A program made the position numbers and the translations under genes. Positions 26,622 through 35,400 of a stretch of 64,000 nucleotides of DNA are shown one piece after another; position 1 is the stretch's first letter; the number at the start of each line of letters is the position of its first letter. This DNA is from CAVQEK01 sp963711495. GTDB lineage: Bacteria; Bacteroidota; Bacteroidia; Cytophagales; Cyclobacteriaceae. A model generated the notes under the pieces. It was not told where the DNA came from. It saw only the letters and a program-made list of their open reading frames with translations, and searched no databases. Location: assembly GCA_963711495.1 (NCBI GenBank), contig CAVQEK010000009.1, positions 310,001 to 374,000 of the forward strand. The letters are read 5' to 3'.

Positions 26622-27365
26622 CTATTCAATCTCCAGTTTTTCACAAGATTTTTGAGCGGCATCCTGTTCCGCTTTCTTTTTGCTAAATCCCATTCCTTTG
26701 GCGATCGTATCTCCCTCGACAACAAGTTCGGCCATAAATTCCCGATTATGGCTGTTTCCCCGAATTTCCGTGATCTCAAATCGAATATCTTTGTTTTGCC
26801 GATGCGCCCATTCAATAATTTTGCTTTTATGGTTGGGATTGGTCTTAATGATCTCCATGAGATCATAATGCTGCTTAATCAGTTTCTGGCGGATGAATCT
26901 TTTGGTTTTTGCATGCCCTTTGTCAAGGTATAATGCACCGATGAGCGCTTCAAGGGTATCGCCATAAATCGATTTATAGGAAAGTTTATTCTTTTTATTA
27001 ACGGTAAACTCGACGATATCGGGTATGCCCATTTTTCTGGCTACGTTGTTTAACATATCGCGATTAACTATTCGACTTCTGATTTCCGTCAGGAAACCTT
27101 CATCTTTGAGTGGGAATTTTTTGAAAAGATATTCTGCCACTACTACACCCAGTACGGCATCACCCAGATACTCCAGTCGTTCGTTTGATTCTTTAAATCC
27201 TTTGTCATTTTGCCGGGCAATCGATCGGTGCTGGGTTGCCAAATGATACAGGATAATATTGGAGGGAGTAATTCCCGTGATATTTTTGATGGATTTTTTG
27301 AAAGTGCTGATTTCCTTTGGCCGAAATCCAATGTTGTGCAATATCCCGTGAAGGATAGTTTCCAC
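26622..27365 (-). CDS. rnc: Ribonuclease III
   Basis: The 247-aa enzyme cuts double-stranded RNA in rRNA and mRNA processing. The RNase III domain has the signature NERLEYLGDAVLGVVVAEYLF with its acidic residues, and IYGDTLEALIGALYLDKG later on. A C-terminal dsRBD (about 175-246) ends with GFSKKKAEQDAAQKSCEKL. The start is GTG at 27365; it overlaps the fabF stop by one base (TAGTG), a translational coupling arrangement. The operon acpP-fabF-rnc is conserved in many bacteria. Confidence 0.95.
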   Translation of the reverse strand: METILHGILHNIGFRPKEISTFKKSIKNITGITPSNIILYHLATQHRSIARQNDKGFKESNERLEYLGDAVLGVVVAEYLFKKFPLKDEGFLTEIRSRIVNRDMLNNVARKMGIPDIVEFTVNKKNKLSYKSIYGDTLEALIGALYLDKGHAKTKRFIRQKLIKQHYDLMEIIKTNPNHKSKIIEWAHRQNKDIRFEITEIRGNSHNREFMAELVVEGDTIAKGMGFSKKKAEQDAAQKSCEKLEIE

Positions 27366-28618
27366 TATGCTTCTGGTTTTCTGAAAATCACAGAGAAGTT
27401 GTGCCCGCCAAAGCCAAATGTATTACTTAAAGCACTATTGACTGTCCTTTTTTGTGCTTTGTTGAAGGTAAAATTAAGTTTATTGTCTATTTGATCATCA
27501 TCCGTAAAATGATTGATTGTGGGAGGGACAACTTGATAATGTATAGCCAAAATAGAAGCCAAAGCTTCAACAGCACCGGCAGCGCCCAACAAATGGCCGG
27601 TCATCGACTTTGTGGAGCTAATGTTCAACTTATAAGCGTGCTCACCAAAAAGTGATGCAATAGCCTTGGATTCACTGATATCACCAAGAGGGGTGGAAGT
27701 ACCGTGAACATTGATATAATCAATCTCTTCAGGTTTCATCCTGGCATCTTCCAGCGCATTAGTCATAACTTGCTTAGCACCTAATCCATCCGGATGTGGG
27801 GCAGTGATGTGGTAGGCATCTGCAGTAGCCCCACCACCTGCCAGTTCGGCATATATTTTAGCGCCTCTTCTTTTGGCATGCTCATATTCCTCCAAAATAA
27901 TAGATGCAGCACCTTCTCCAAGCACAAAACCATCACGATCTTTATCGAAAGGCCTTGAAGCAGTTTCCGGGGAATCATTTCTTTCGGAAAGGGCTTTCAT
28001 TGCATTAAAACCACCCAGGCCAGCCTCAGTAATTGCAGCTTCCGAACCTCCGGTAATCATCACGTCTGCTTTGCCAAGCCTAATGTAATTTGATGCTTCT
28101 ACTAAAGCATTGGTAGCTGATGCACAAGCGGAAACGGTGGCAAAATTCGGCCCCCTAAATTGATATTTGATAGATATATACCCGGCACTTATATCAGCGA
28201 TCATTTTGGGAATAAAAAAAGGACTAAACCGAGGTGTGCCATCTCCGGTAGCAAAGCCACTAACTTCATCCTGAAAAGCTTTCAGTCCCCCAATACCGGA
28301 TCCCCAAATTACACCAGCACGAAACGGGTTTATTTTTTCAATTTCAATGCCAGAGTCTCTGTATGCTTCACCTGCTGTAACCAGGGCGTAAATAGTACAA
28401 TTATCAAGTTTACGGACATCTTTTTTATCCAGAAAATCAGTAGGCTCAAAATTTTTTACCTCACAGGCAAACCTTGTTCTGAATTTTTCGGCATCAAATT
28501 TTGTAATAGGGGCAGCTCCGCTTATGCCATTTGTCAAACCGTTCCAATATTCAGAGACGTTATTGCCAACTGGCGTAAGCGCGCCAAGCCCCGTAATGAC
28601 TACTCTTTTCAAATTCAT
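27365..28618 (-). CDS. fabF: Beta-ketoacyl-ACP synthase II
   Basis: FabF elongates fatty acids by condensing malonyl-ACP with acyl-ACP. The 417-aa protein begins RVVITGLGALTPVGN and contains the active-site Cys in SACASATNAL and both active-site His in NVHGTSTPLGD and TGHLLGAAGAVEA, the Cys-His-His triad of KAS I/II. It follows acpP by 25 nt and is coupled to rnc, so fatty-acid chain growth is tied to the carrier protein and RNase III gene dosage. Confidence 0.96.
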   Translation of the reverse strand: MNLKRVVITGLGALTPVGNNVSEYWNGLTNGISGAAPITKFDAEKFRTRFACEVKNFEPTDFLDKKDVRKLDNCTIYALVTAGEAYRDSGIEIEKINPFRAGVIWGSGIGGLKAFQDEVSGFATGDGTPRFSPFFIPKMIADISAGYISIKYQFRGPNFATVSACASATNALVEASNYIRLGKADVMITGGSEAAITEAGLGGFNAMKALSERNDSPETASRPFDKDRDGFVLGEGAASIILEEYEHAKRRGAKIYAELAGGGATADAYHITAPHPDGLGAKQVMTNALEDARMKPEEIDYINVHGTSTPLGDISESKAIASLFGEHAYKLNISSTKSMTGHLLGAAGAVEALASILAIHYQVVPPTINHFTDDDQIDNKLNFTFNKAQKRTVNSALSNTFGFGGHNFSVIFRKPEA

Positions 28619-28643
28619 AAATGAATTTTATCAAAAAAGGAGA

Positions 28644-28883
28644 TTAGTTTTTAACATTTTCCTCGAGATAGGAAATAGCCTGTCCTACAGTGGAGATGTT
28701 TTCTGCCTGATCGTCTGGAATGGAAATATTAAATTCTTTTTCAAATTCCATAATCAGCTCTACAGTATCAAGAGAATCAGCTCCGAGATCATTAGTGAAG
28801 CTGGCCTCAGGAGTAACTTCGGATTCTTCAACCCCGAGTTTATCAATAATGATACTTTTAACTTTTTGTGCAATCTCTGACAT
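28644..28883 (-). CDS. acpP: Acyl carrier protein
   Basis: The 79-aa protein has the 4'-phosphopantetheine site Ser in LGADSLDTVELIMEFEKEF. A longer frame to 28943 exists, but the family starts at MSEIAQKVKSIIIDKLGV (ATG at 28883). ACP carries the growing acyl chain in fatty-acid synthesis. First gene of the acpP-fabF-rnc operon; a good promoter lies 30-60 nt upstream. Confidence 0.95.
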   Translation of the reverse strand: MSEIAQKVKSIIIDKLGVEESEVTPEASFTNDLGADSLDTVELIMEFEKEFNISIPDDQAENISTVGQAISYLEENVKN

Positions 28884-28912
28884 TTTCTTGTTGATTTTGT
28901 TAAAACTCAGTG

Positions 28913-28944
28913 CAAAGAAATGCATTTCAAGTATTAATGTCAAA
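28913..28944 (-). promoter_or_regulatory. Promoter of acpP-fabF-rnc
   Basis: On the minus strand TTTG (plus 28941-28944), 20 nt, then TTTCTTTG (plus 28913-28920), which fits TTTG-N19/20-TAnnTTTG except for one base. The predicted leader is about 23 nt. Confidence 0.45.
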
Positions 28945-28968
28945 CTATTTTTTTAAACTTCCTCTTTA

Positions 28969-29000
28969 TTTGAAAATCACGATTTTACGCCCGAATTTTG
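28969..29000 (+). promoter_or_regulatory. Promoter of the IPExxxVDY gene
   Basis: TTTG (28969-28972), 20 nt, then GAATTTTG (28993-29000), which fits the Bacteroidota consensus with one mismatch. About 26 nt of leader before the ATG at 29033. It is back to back with the acpP promoter; the two -33 elements are 24 nt apart. Confidence 0.45.
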
Positions 29001-29032
29001 CCTTAAGTGCATTATTAATACACCAGGTTTAT

Positions 29033-29458
29033 ATGAAGAAAAATAAGCTGGACGTTTCTTTCCATTTTGACTTTGATCTTCTTGGTATTATTTCTACCGT
29101 GAAGGAGTATAAACTTGCCTGGCATATCAACAGGGTAATGGGCATTCATCTGATCAAAAGCGATGATTTGGAGATTGAATTTCTAAACCAGCAAACATTG
29201 ATAATTTCCAACTTTGTCTATGAAACGGAGATCAGTCAGATCAGACTTTTGAAAAATAAATCGGTAAGATCCGGTGATCAAACGAATTATCTAATACCCG
29301 AACTTCATAAATTTGATTTTCTTTTGACTATTTTTGGCTTCGATGATACTTTCCCCAGAAAATCACTCATTACCACTCTCAAAGGAATTCAACAGGTACA
29401 GTTCATTCAACAATTGCCCATCGACCAGTTAAAATCAAGGGAAAACCTGATTTTCTGA
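29033..29458 (+). CDS. IPExxxVDY family protein
   Basis: From the ATG at 29033 the protein is 141 aa (a longer frame from 28910 would run through the promoter). It contains YLIPELHKFDFLL, the IPExxx(V/F)D(Y/F) motif that names this Bacteroidota-specific family of about 150 aa. No signal or membrane segment. The family is often found next to acpP; its biochemical role is unknown, and the conserved neighbourhood hints at a link with lipid synthesis. Confidence 0.8.
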   Translation: MKKNKLDVSFHFDFDLLGIISTVKEYKLAWHINRVMGIHLIKSDDLEIEFLNQQTLIISNFVYETEISQIRLLKNKSVRSGDQTNYLIPELHKFDFLLTIFGFDDTFPRKSLITTLKGIQQVQFIQQLPIDQLKSRENLIF

Positions 29459-29485
29459 ACTGTTAATGGTTTTTGATCAAATCGA

Positions 29486-31033
29486 TCAGGATTGTGGTTT
29501 TACCAGGATAACTTTCTCCTTCTCAATAGCTACTTCTCCTGGGCGGGCCCCTTTTGGTTTTCTGACATATTTTTTGAAGGTATAACTCACCGGGCATACC
29601 GTTTCCTGTTTTCGTTTAGAAAAATAGGCTGCCAATTCTGCCGCTTTTTCGATAACAGATTCCGGAAATTTTCGACCGGGAAGCTGCTTGACAACGACAT
29701 GGGAGCCTGTAGCATCTTTCACGTGTAACCAAAGGTCATCTTTGGTTGCAAACTTAAAGGTGAGCAGATCATTTTTTGAAGCATTTTTGCCAACGCAGAT
29801 GGTGTATCCCGCATAGACAAACTTATGATAAGGGAGGGTTTTGTCCAGGTCTTCGGATGGAATGCCTTTCTGGTGCTGCAGGAGCGCGCGCAGATCTTTT
29901 ATGTTTTCCGCTTTGTCAATATCATGGATCAGACGACGTGCGGCGGTTTCGTTTTTTTTCTTTATTTCAATATTATTCGAGAGGGTTTGGATTTCAATTT
30001 TTTGGTTTTTAGCTTTTCTATAATATTGCTCGGCCAGTTTTTGTGGAGTTTGGTGTGGCTTTAACTGTACTTGTATGGTACCACCGTTGTAAAAATTATG
30101 CAGGGTTATTTTTTCGGTTCCAGTTTTGAACTGATTTAAATTCGCCATAATAATATTGGCCAGTTGATCATAATGGGTCTCATTTTTTAATTGTTCAAGT
30201 TTACTCTCGGCTTTTTGGATATAGCTTTCAGTTTTTTTTAAGGTTTTTTCAAGCGGCTGGAGAGCATCATTTTTTTCCTTTTTAAGGGAATATTTTTTTA
30301 TGAATAAACCATAGAAATCATTGATCGCCGCAATAGGATCCCTGGTTTTAAACAGTGTTTTTTGATGGCAGGGTATTAATCGAAATGTGGGTATGCCATT
30401 ATTTTCACAACAATAAAAAACAGGCTTTTCAAGCGTTTGAATCAGCCCCTGAACGATTTGCCATTGGCTTTCCAATGATTTTCCCTGATAATCATGCTGG
30501 TCGAAAAAAGTATTGAAAGATTTTCCCAAAACAGGTAAAAAAGCACGGAGATTTCCTGCGACTTCTAAAAAGCGTTCTTTTGTGATGGATAAATGACGCT
30601 CTAATGAGGACACCGTGATTTTCCGGTCGGCTTTCATATTATTTTTAAAAAGGCCAACACATTCTCCGTAATGCATAAGAAGAACATTCGAACGGTTTCC
30701 ATGCATTTTAAACAACAGTTGATAGTTAGATTCTAAATCGATGTGGAATGAACGATCAAAAACCACAGACTGAATGCTGATTATTTCAAGTCCTTTTATT
30801 TCCGGAAATATTTCAGCACTATTTTTTTTCGCCCTTTGAAAGTTTTCCGGAAATGACAGGCAGCTGAAATCGGGCACCAATGACGCTTTGATATAAAAAA
30901 AACCGGAATGCTGATCGACTTCAATGATTAGTTCATCTTTATTCTGAGAGAAAAGACCGGTAATTTGGGAGCCGTGCACTTTTTCATGCAAAGAAGCCGC
31001 AAGTCTGCGTAAAAAATAATAATTATTGTGCAC
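29486..31033 (-). CDS. NFACT-domain protein, RqcH/Rqc2 family
   Basis: The 515-aa protein starts at GTG with the NFACT-N pattern HNNYYFLRRLAASLHEKVHG and has the Asp93-Arg94 pair in VVFDRSFHIDL, corresponding to the D/N-R pair essential for alanine tailing in RqcH. A coiled coil (about 240-300) follows, and an NFACT-R RNA-binding domain ends it (LWLHVKDATGSHVVVKQLPGRKFP). The family binds 60S/50S-type subunits with stalled nascent peptides and directs C-terminal tailing for degradation. It is followed at 1 nt spacing by the MBL gene. Confidence 0.85.
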   Translation of the reverse strand: MHNNYYFLRRLAASLHEKVHGSQITGLFSQNKDELIIEVDQHSGFFYIKASLVPDFSCLSFPENFQRAKKNSAEIFPEIKGLEIISIQSVVFDRSFHIDLESNYQLLFKMHGNRSNVLLMHYGECVGLFKNNMKADRKITVSSLERHLSITKERFLEVAGNLRAFLPVLGKSFNTFFDQHDYQGKSLESQWQIVQGLIQTLEKPVFYCCENNGIPTFRLIPCHQKTLFKTRDPIAAINDFYGLFIKKYSLKKEKNDALQPLEKTLKKTESYIQKAESKLEQLKNETHYDQLANIIMANLNQFKTGTEKITLHNFYNGGTIQVQLKPHQTPQKLAEQYYRKAKNQKIEIQTLSNNIEIKKKNETAARRLIHDIDKAENIKDLRALLQHQKGIPSEDLDKTLPYHKFVYAGYTICVGKNASKNDLLTFKFATKDDLWLHVKDATGSHVVVKQLPGRKFPESVIEKAAELAAYFSKRKQETVCPVSYTFKKYVRKPKGARPGEVAIEKEKVILVKPQS

Positions 31034-31034
31034 T

Positions 31035-31793
31035 TTAAATTTCTATTTTCAGGCCGTCGTACGCCACATTTACAGAAGCAGGCAGTTCTTTGGAAACTTC
31101 CCGATGCAATCCCATATTATGACTAAGATGGGTGAGATATGCTTTTTTTGGATGAACATCTTCGATGACCGATAAAGCTTCGTTGAGATTGAAATGAGAA
31201 ATATGGTTTCGGCGCTGCAGGGCATTGATAACCAAAACCTCCGTTCCAATTATTTTATCAAATTCTTTTTTAGGAATGTAATTCGCATCAGTGATATAGG
31301 TAAAATTTTTGATCCTGAAACCGAAAACAGCCAATTTATGGTGCATCACTTTAATCGGTTGAAACCGGATGCCTTTTACTTCAAATACTTCATTTTTTAT
31401 TTCATGCAGTTCCAATTGGGGGATTCCCGGATAATTGTTATTGAACACATAATGAAATTCCTTTTTCAATTGATCCATTACGCGGGCATTGCCGTACACT
31501 GGCATATCTTTTTGCTGTTTGAAATTGTAACTTCTGACATCGTCGAGGCCAGCGATATGATCGCGGTGTTCATGGGTAAAAATAATAGCATCTACCGTTT
31601 CGATCTGTTCTCTCAACATTTGCTGTCTGAAATCCGGGCCAGTGTCGATTACAAAACTTTTATCTTCAATGCTGATGTGAACAGATGTTCTAAGTCGCTT
31701 GTCCCTGAAATCATCAGACGTGCAAACCTTACAATGGCATGCTATGACGGGAATTCCCTGGGATGTTCCTGTTCCTAAAAATTTGACAATCAA
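31035..31793 (-). CDS. MBL-fold metallo-hydrolase (PhnP/RNase Z-like)
   Basis: The 252-aa protein begins MIVKFLGTGTSQGIPVIACHCKVC and contains the metal signature THEHRDHIAGLDD, with later His residues (MHHKLAVFG, LTHLSHNMG) and Asp (DTGPDFRQQ, ITDAN). It belongs to the MBL branch containing PhnP phosphodiesterases and lipoate-like hydrolases; the two Cys (CHCKVC) recall the zinc-binding Cys of PhnP. Substrate unknown. Its start overlaps the next gene upstream by 4 nt (ATGA). Confidence 0.85.
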   Translation of the reverse strand: MIVKFLGTGTSQGIPVIACHCKVCTSDDFRDKRLRTSVHISIEDKSFVIDTGPDFRQQMLREQIETVDAIIFTHEHRDHIAGLDDVRSYNFKQQKDMPVYGNARVMDQLKKEFHYVFNNNYPGIPQLELHEIKNEVFEVKGIRFQPIKVMHHKLAVFGFRIKNFTYITDANYIPKKEFDKIIGTEVLVINALQRRNHISHFNLNEALSVIEDVHPKKAYLTHLSHNMGLHREVSKELPASVNVAYDGLKIEI

Positions 31794-32065
31794 AGGTTAA
31801 TTTCTGTTTCGGAGAGTTCTCTAAATAGCGTTTGGTTTTTGGGGCTCAGGCGTTCAGGATCGATATCTATTTCCTTAATGATTTCAATAAGACAGTTGAT
31901 CTTGCCTTCGAGGGAATAAAACTTATTTACGACAGCCACTTTATTTTCATTGAGTATACAATAACCGGATTTGAAATTGCCTTTTTCGTATCGCAATGCG
32001 TAGGCTGATTCAGAAAAGAGGTCTTCCAGTTTATTGAGAAAATGCTGCGTATATTTTATTTCCAT
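31790..32065 (-). CDS. Conserved hypothetical protein (91 aa)
   Basis: The 91-aa protein begins MEIKYTQHFLNKLEDLFSESAYALRYEKGNFKSGYCILNENKVAVVNKFYSLEGK. It has no signal peptide or membrane helix; the pattern of a helix followed by a short beta hairpin recurs in Bacteroidota small proteins of unknown function. It overlaps the receiver gene by 1 nt and the MBL gene by 4 nt, so all are one transcription unit with the kinase. The tight coupling suggests a functional link, which remains an inference. Confidence 0.7.
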   Translation of the reverse strand: MEIKYTQHFLNKLEDLFSESAYALRYEKGNFKSGYCILNENKVAVVNKFYSLEGKINCLIEIIKEIDIDPERLSPKNQTLFRELSETEINL

Positions 32066-32442
32066 CAGGAGGTCAATTTTTTTACGGTTTCCACCAAGGT
32101 ATCAAAATTGAGGGGTTTTTGAAGATATTCATTGATGCCGGCTTTTTTAAAATCATCCATTGAATAATTTTTGGCATTACCGGTAATGGCAATGATGGGT
32201 ACACTGGATTTTTTATCATTTTTGATGGCCCGTATTTGCCTGGCGCATTCCATACCATCCATTATTGGCATGTTGATGTCCATAAGAATGACGTCATAGT
32301 CATCTTTGTTCAGCATATCTAAAACCTGGTTACCATTTTTTGCTGAGAATATTTCATAATTTTGAATAGATAATATTTTTTTTGTGAGGTTTTGTATGAC
32401 AGAACTGTCTTCGGCAATCAAAACTTTTTTAGCACTTTCCAT
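32065..32442 (-). CDS. Single-domain response regulator (CheY-like)
   Basis: The 125-aa receiver domain has the acidic pair (AEDSS), the phospho-acceptor Asp55 (ILMDINMP), Thr in AITGN and Lys in LQKPLN, all in place. There is no output domain, so it must act by protein contact or as a phosphate shuttle. Start 2 nt after the kinase stop; the pair is coupled. Likely recipient of phosphate from the kinase HPt domain. Confidence 0.88.
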   Translation of the reverse strand: MESAKKVLIAEDSSVIQNLTKKILSIQNYEIFSAKNGNQVLDMLNKDDYDVILMDINMPIMDGMECARQIRAIKNDKKSSVPIIAITGNAKNYSMDDFKKAGINEYLQKPLNFDTLVETVKKLTS

Positions 32443-32444
32443 GG

Positions 32445-35400
32445 TTAAGCATTTAAAAATGTTGGGTAAAAGTTACGAAATTCTTCGAAACTTGCCCTCA
32501 ATGATTCTAGTTGAGCCGGTAATTCTTTGTAAACGGATTTTTTCTGTTTGACTTCCGCCTCGATTTCGATGGATAATTTATGGACCTTTTCGATGCCAAG
32601 GGTACCTGAATTACCTTTTAGCGTGTGCAAATTAATCAAAATATTTTCGAAGTTACCATCTTTTAAATCCATAAAACAACCTTCTATTTGTTCTTTACCT
32701 TCATTGACGAAATCATCAAAAACATTGGCGAGCATTTCATCGCCACCATATTTTCGCAACTGGTCGATTACCTCCTCATTGATGATTTGATCTTCGTCCT
32801 CTACTTCTTCAATTTCTACACTTTTGCTGGGTTTTCCCAGATGCATCAATTGCCTGATTTTATTTAAAAGTTCATTGGCTTTTATTGGTTTTGAAATATA
32901 ATCGTCCAGACCGGAACGGATGAAGCGTTCCTTATCCTCCTTCATGGAATAGGCTGTCATGGCCACAACGGGTCCCAATGTTGATTTACCCAGAGATTTA
33001 ATTTTTCTGGTGGCGGTAATTCCATCCATATCAGGCATTTGAATATCCATAAAAATAATATCGTAATCATTTTTGGATGCTTTGTTAATGGCATCCTGCC
33101 CATTGACTGCCAAATCAACCCTGCAACCAGATTTTTTCAGTATTTCTCCCGCAACTTGCCGATTGACCATATTATCATCAACAATGAGTATCCTCGGCAC
33201 CATGTCGTTGAAGAAATTGCTGATCCGCACATTTTTTCTGAGCAAATCGTCTTCATTGATGACTTCTTCGTCAGTATCTTCGGCTTCAAAAGTGAACCAG
33301 AAAGAACTACCCAAACCCAGGGCAGAATAAACACCAATATCGCCACCCATTAATTTGCACATTTGTTTTGAAATGGCCAGCCCCAGTCCGGTACCTCCAA
33401 AGGATTTGGTGGAGGTATTGTCAACCTGACTAAAACTTGAAAACAATTTCTTGATATTTTCCTGGCTTATTCCAATGCCTGAATCACTCACCACAACTTT
33501 GATCAGATTCTTAGTGCCAGAGCGAACCGCAGTTTTGAGACTGATATTAATGGAGCCGCCGCCATCGGTAAATTTAATGGCATTGGAGGTGAGATTGGAA
33601 AGCACTTGCAGCAATCGCGTCTCGTCGACTAAAACTTTTTCAGGCAGATTGTCATCGAGATGATAATACATATTAATTTCTTTTGCCTGGGCTTGCTGAG
33701 AGAACAATGCATAGAGTTTTTCCATGGTGTTGGCCAGCTTCACTGGAATCTTTCGCAGTTCCATTTTACCCGCTTCAATTTTTGACAGGTCAAGGATATC
33801 GTTGAGGATGGTCAGCAAAGTTTCAGAAGATTTCTTTATGGTCTGAACATATTTTAGTTGCTCATCGTCAAGTTCCGTATTTCCGATTAAATCAATAGTG
33901 CCAATGATCCCATTCATTGGTGTTCTGATCTCATGACTCATATTGGCAAGGAAGTTTTCTTTCACTTTCAGTGATCTTTCTGCTACATCTTTTGCCAATT
34001 GCAATTCCTGTCTTGCTTCCTGGAGTTTTGTAATATCTCGAGCAATTCCCTCAAGAAAAACATATTTATCTCCCTTGTAAATCAACCGGATATTACACAG
34101 CATCTGTTGAATCTTGCCATTCTTGTTTTCAATCGGAGCTTCGTAGTTTCTGATGCTACTGTCGTGAAGTAATTGTCGCAATAATTTTCTGATATTTTTT
34201 TTGTCCGGATAGAATTCTCGGATATTTCGGTTGATAATATCGTCTGGTTCATAGCCCATCAATTCTTTGACGGAGGGACTTACCATGATAATCCTACCGG
34301 TGCGATCACAACGGAAATAAACATCCTGGAAAGATTCGAATATGTTCCTGAATTTTTCTTCACTTTCAGTGAGGGCGATCTCTGATAATTTCTTCTCTGT
34401 AATGTCGTGTGCTATACCGGAAACTTCTTGTATGGTACCGTCTTCCTGATAAATTGGATTCAGATAGATTTCTTTCCAGCTTTCTTTTCGGGTTTGTTTA
34501 TTGATCAGAATGGTTTCGAAATGCAAGTACTGACCTTCAAATACTTTTTTATATTTTTCTTTCCAAAAGGCCAGGTTCTCTGCTTTAGGACCGTGGTCAT
34601 TTTCCTGATTTCGGTCGATGGGATCAAGGTTGAGAAAATCTTTATTGGCCTGGAAATAATTTTGATTGAAAGAAGTAAAATTTAGTTTTTTGTCAACCGA
34701 CCAGATTAAGTGGCTGCCGCTTTCGAAAATAGCCTTTAATCGCGCCGATTGTTCATAGATCTTGTGTTCTTTTTGTTTACGCTCTATGGCCAGGGCAATC
34801 TGACTGGAAATAAAATCCAATAATTCCAGATCTTTGTAATTGTAGGTGTATTTGTCATTGTAACATTGAAGGGAGATAATGCCGATGACTCGGTTCGATA
34901 TTTTAAGCGGTACCCCAAGCCATATCTTGGGAATTTTGCCTTTTACCACAATCCGGCCATGATATTGGAGATTGATAATATCCTTTTCAAAGAGGAATAA
35001 TGGTTTGTTGGAATTCATGGCATATTCGGTGATGCCATTGCTGAGTTTTCTGTCAAATTTATTACCGGGAACGGAAGTGTTTTCATCAATGAAATAAGGG
35101 AAATTTAATTTTTTGTTTTCGAGATCGATGAGTGCGACATAGAAATTGTCGGCTTCGATTATGTTCCTGAGCTCATTATGTATATTGGCAAACAACGATT
35201 CCAGATTGGAACTGTTGATGGTCATATTGGCAATTTTATAATACAACGCCTGAGCTTTTTCTGCCCTGATACGTTCGGTGATATCGTGAAAAATGCCCTT
35301 AAATTCGATGGCCCGGCCATCTTTAAAGGTACAGTTTACACCGCCCGTGAGGTATAATTTCTTGCCATCTTTAGCAATAAAAACAGTATCGAGCTTATCC

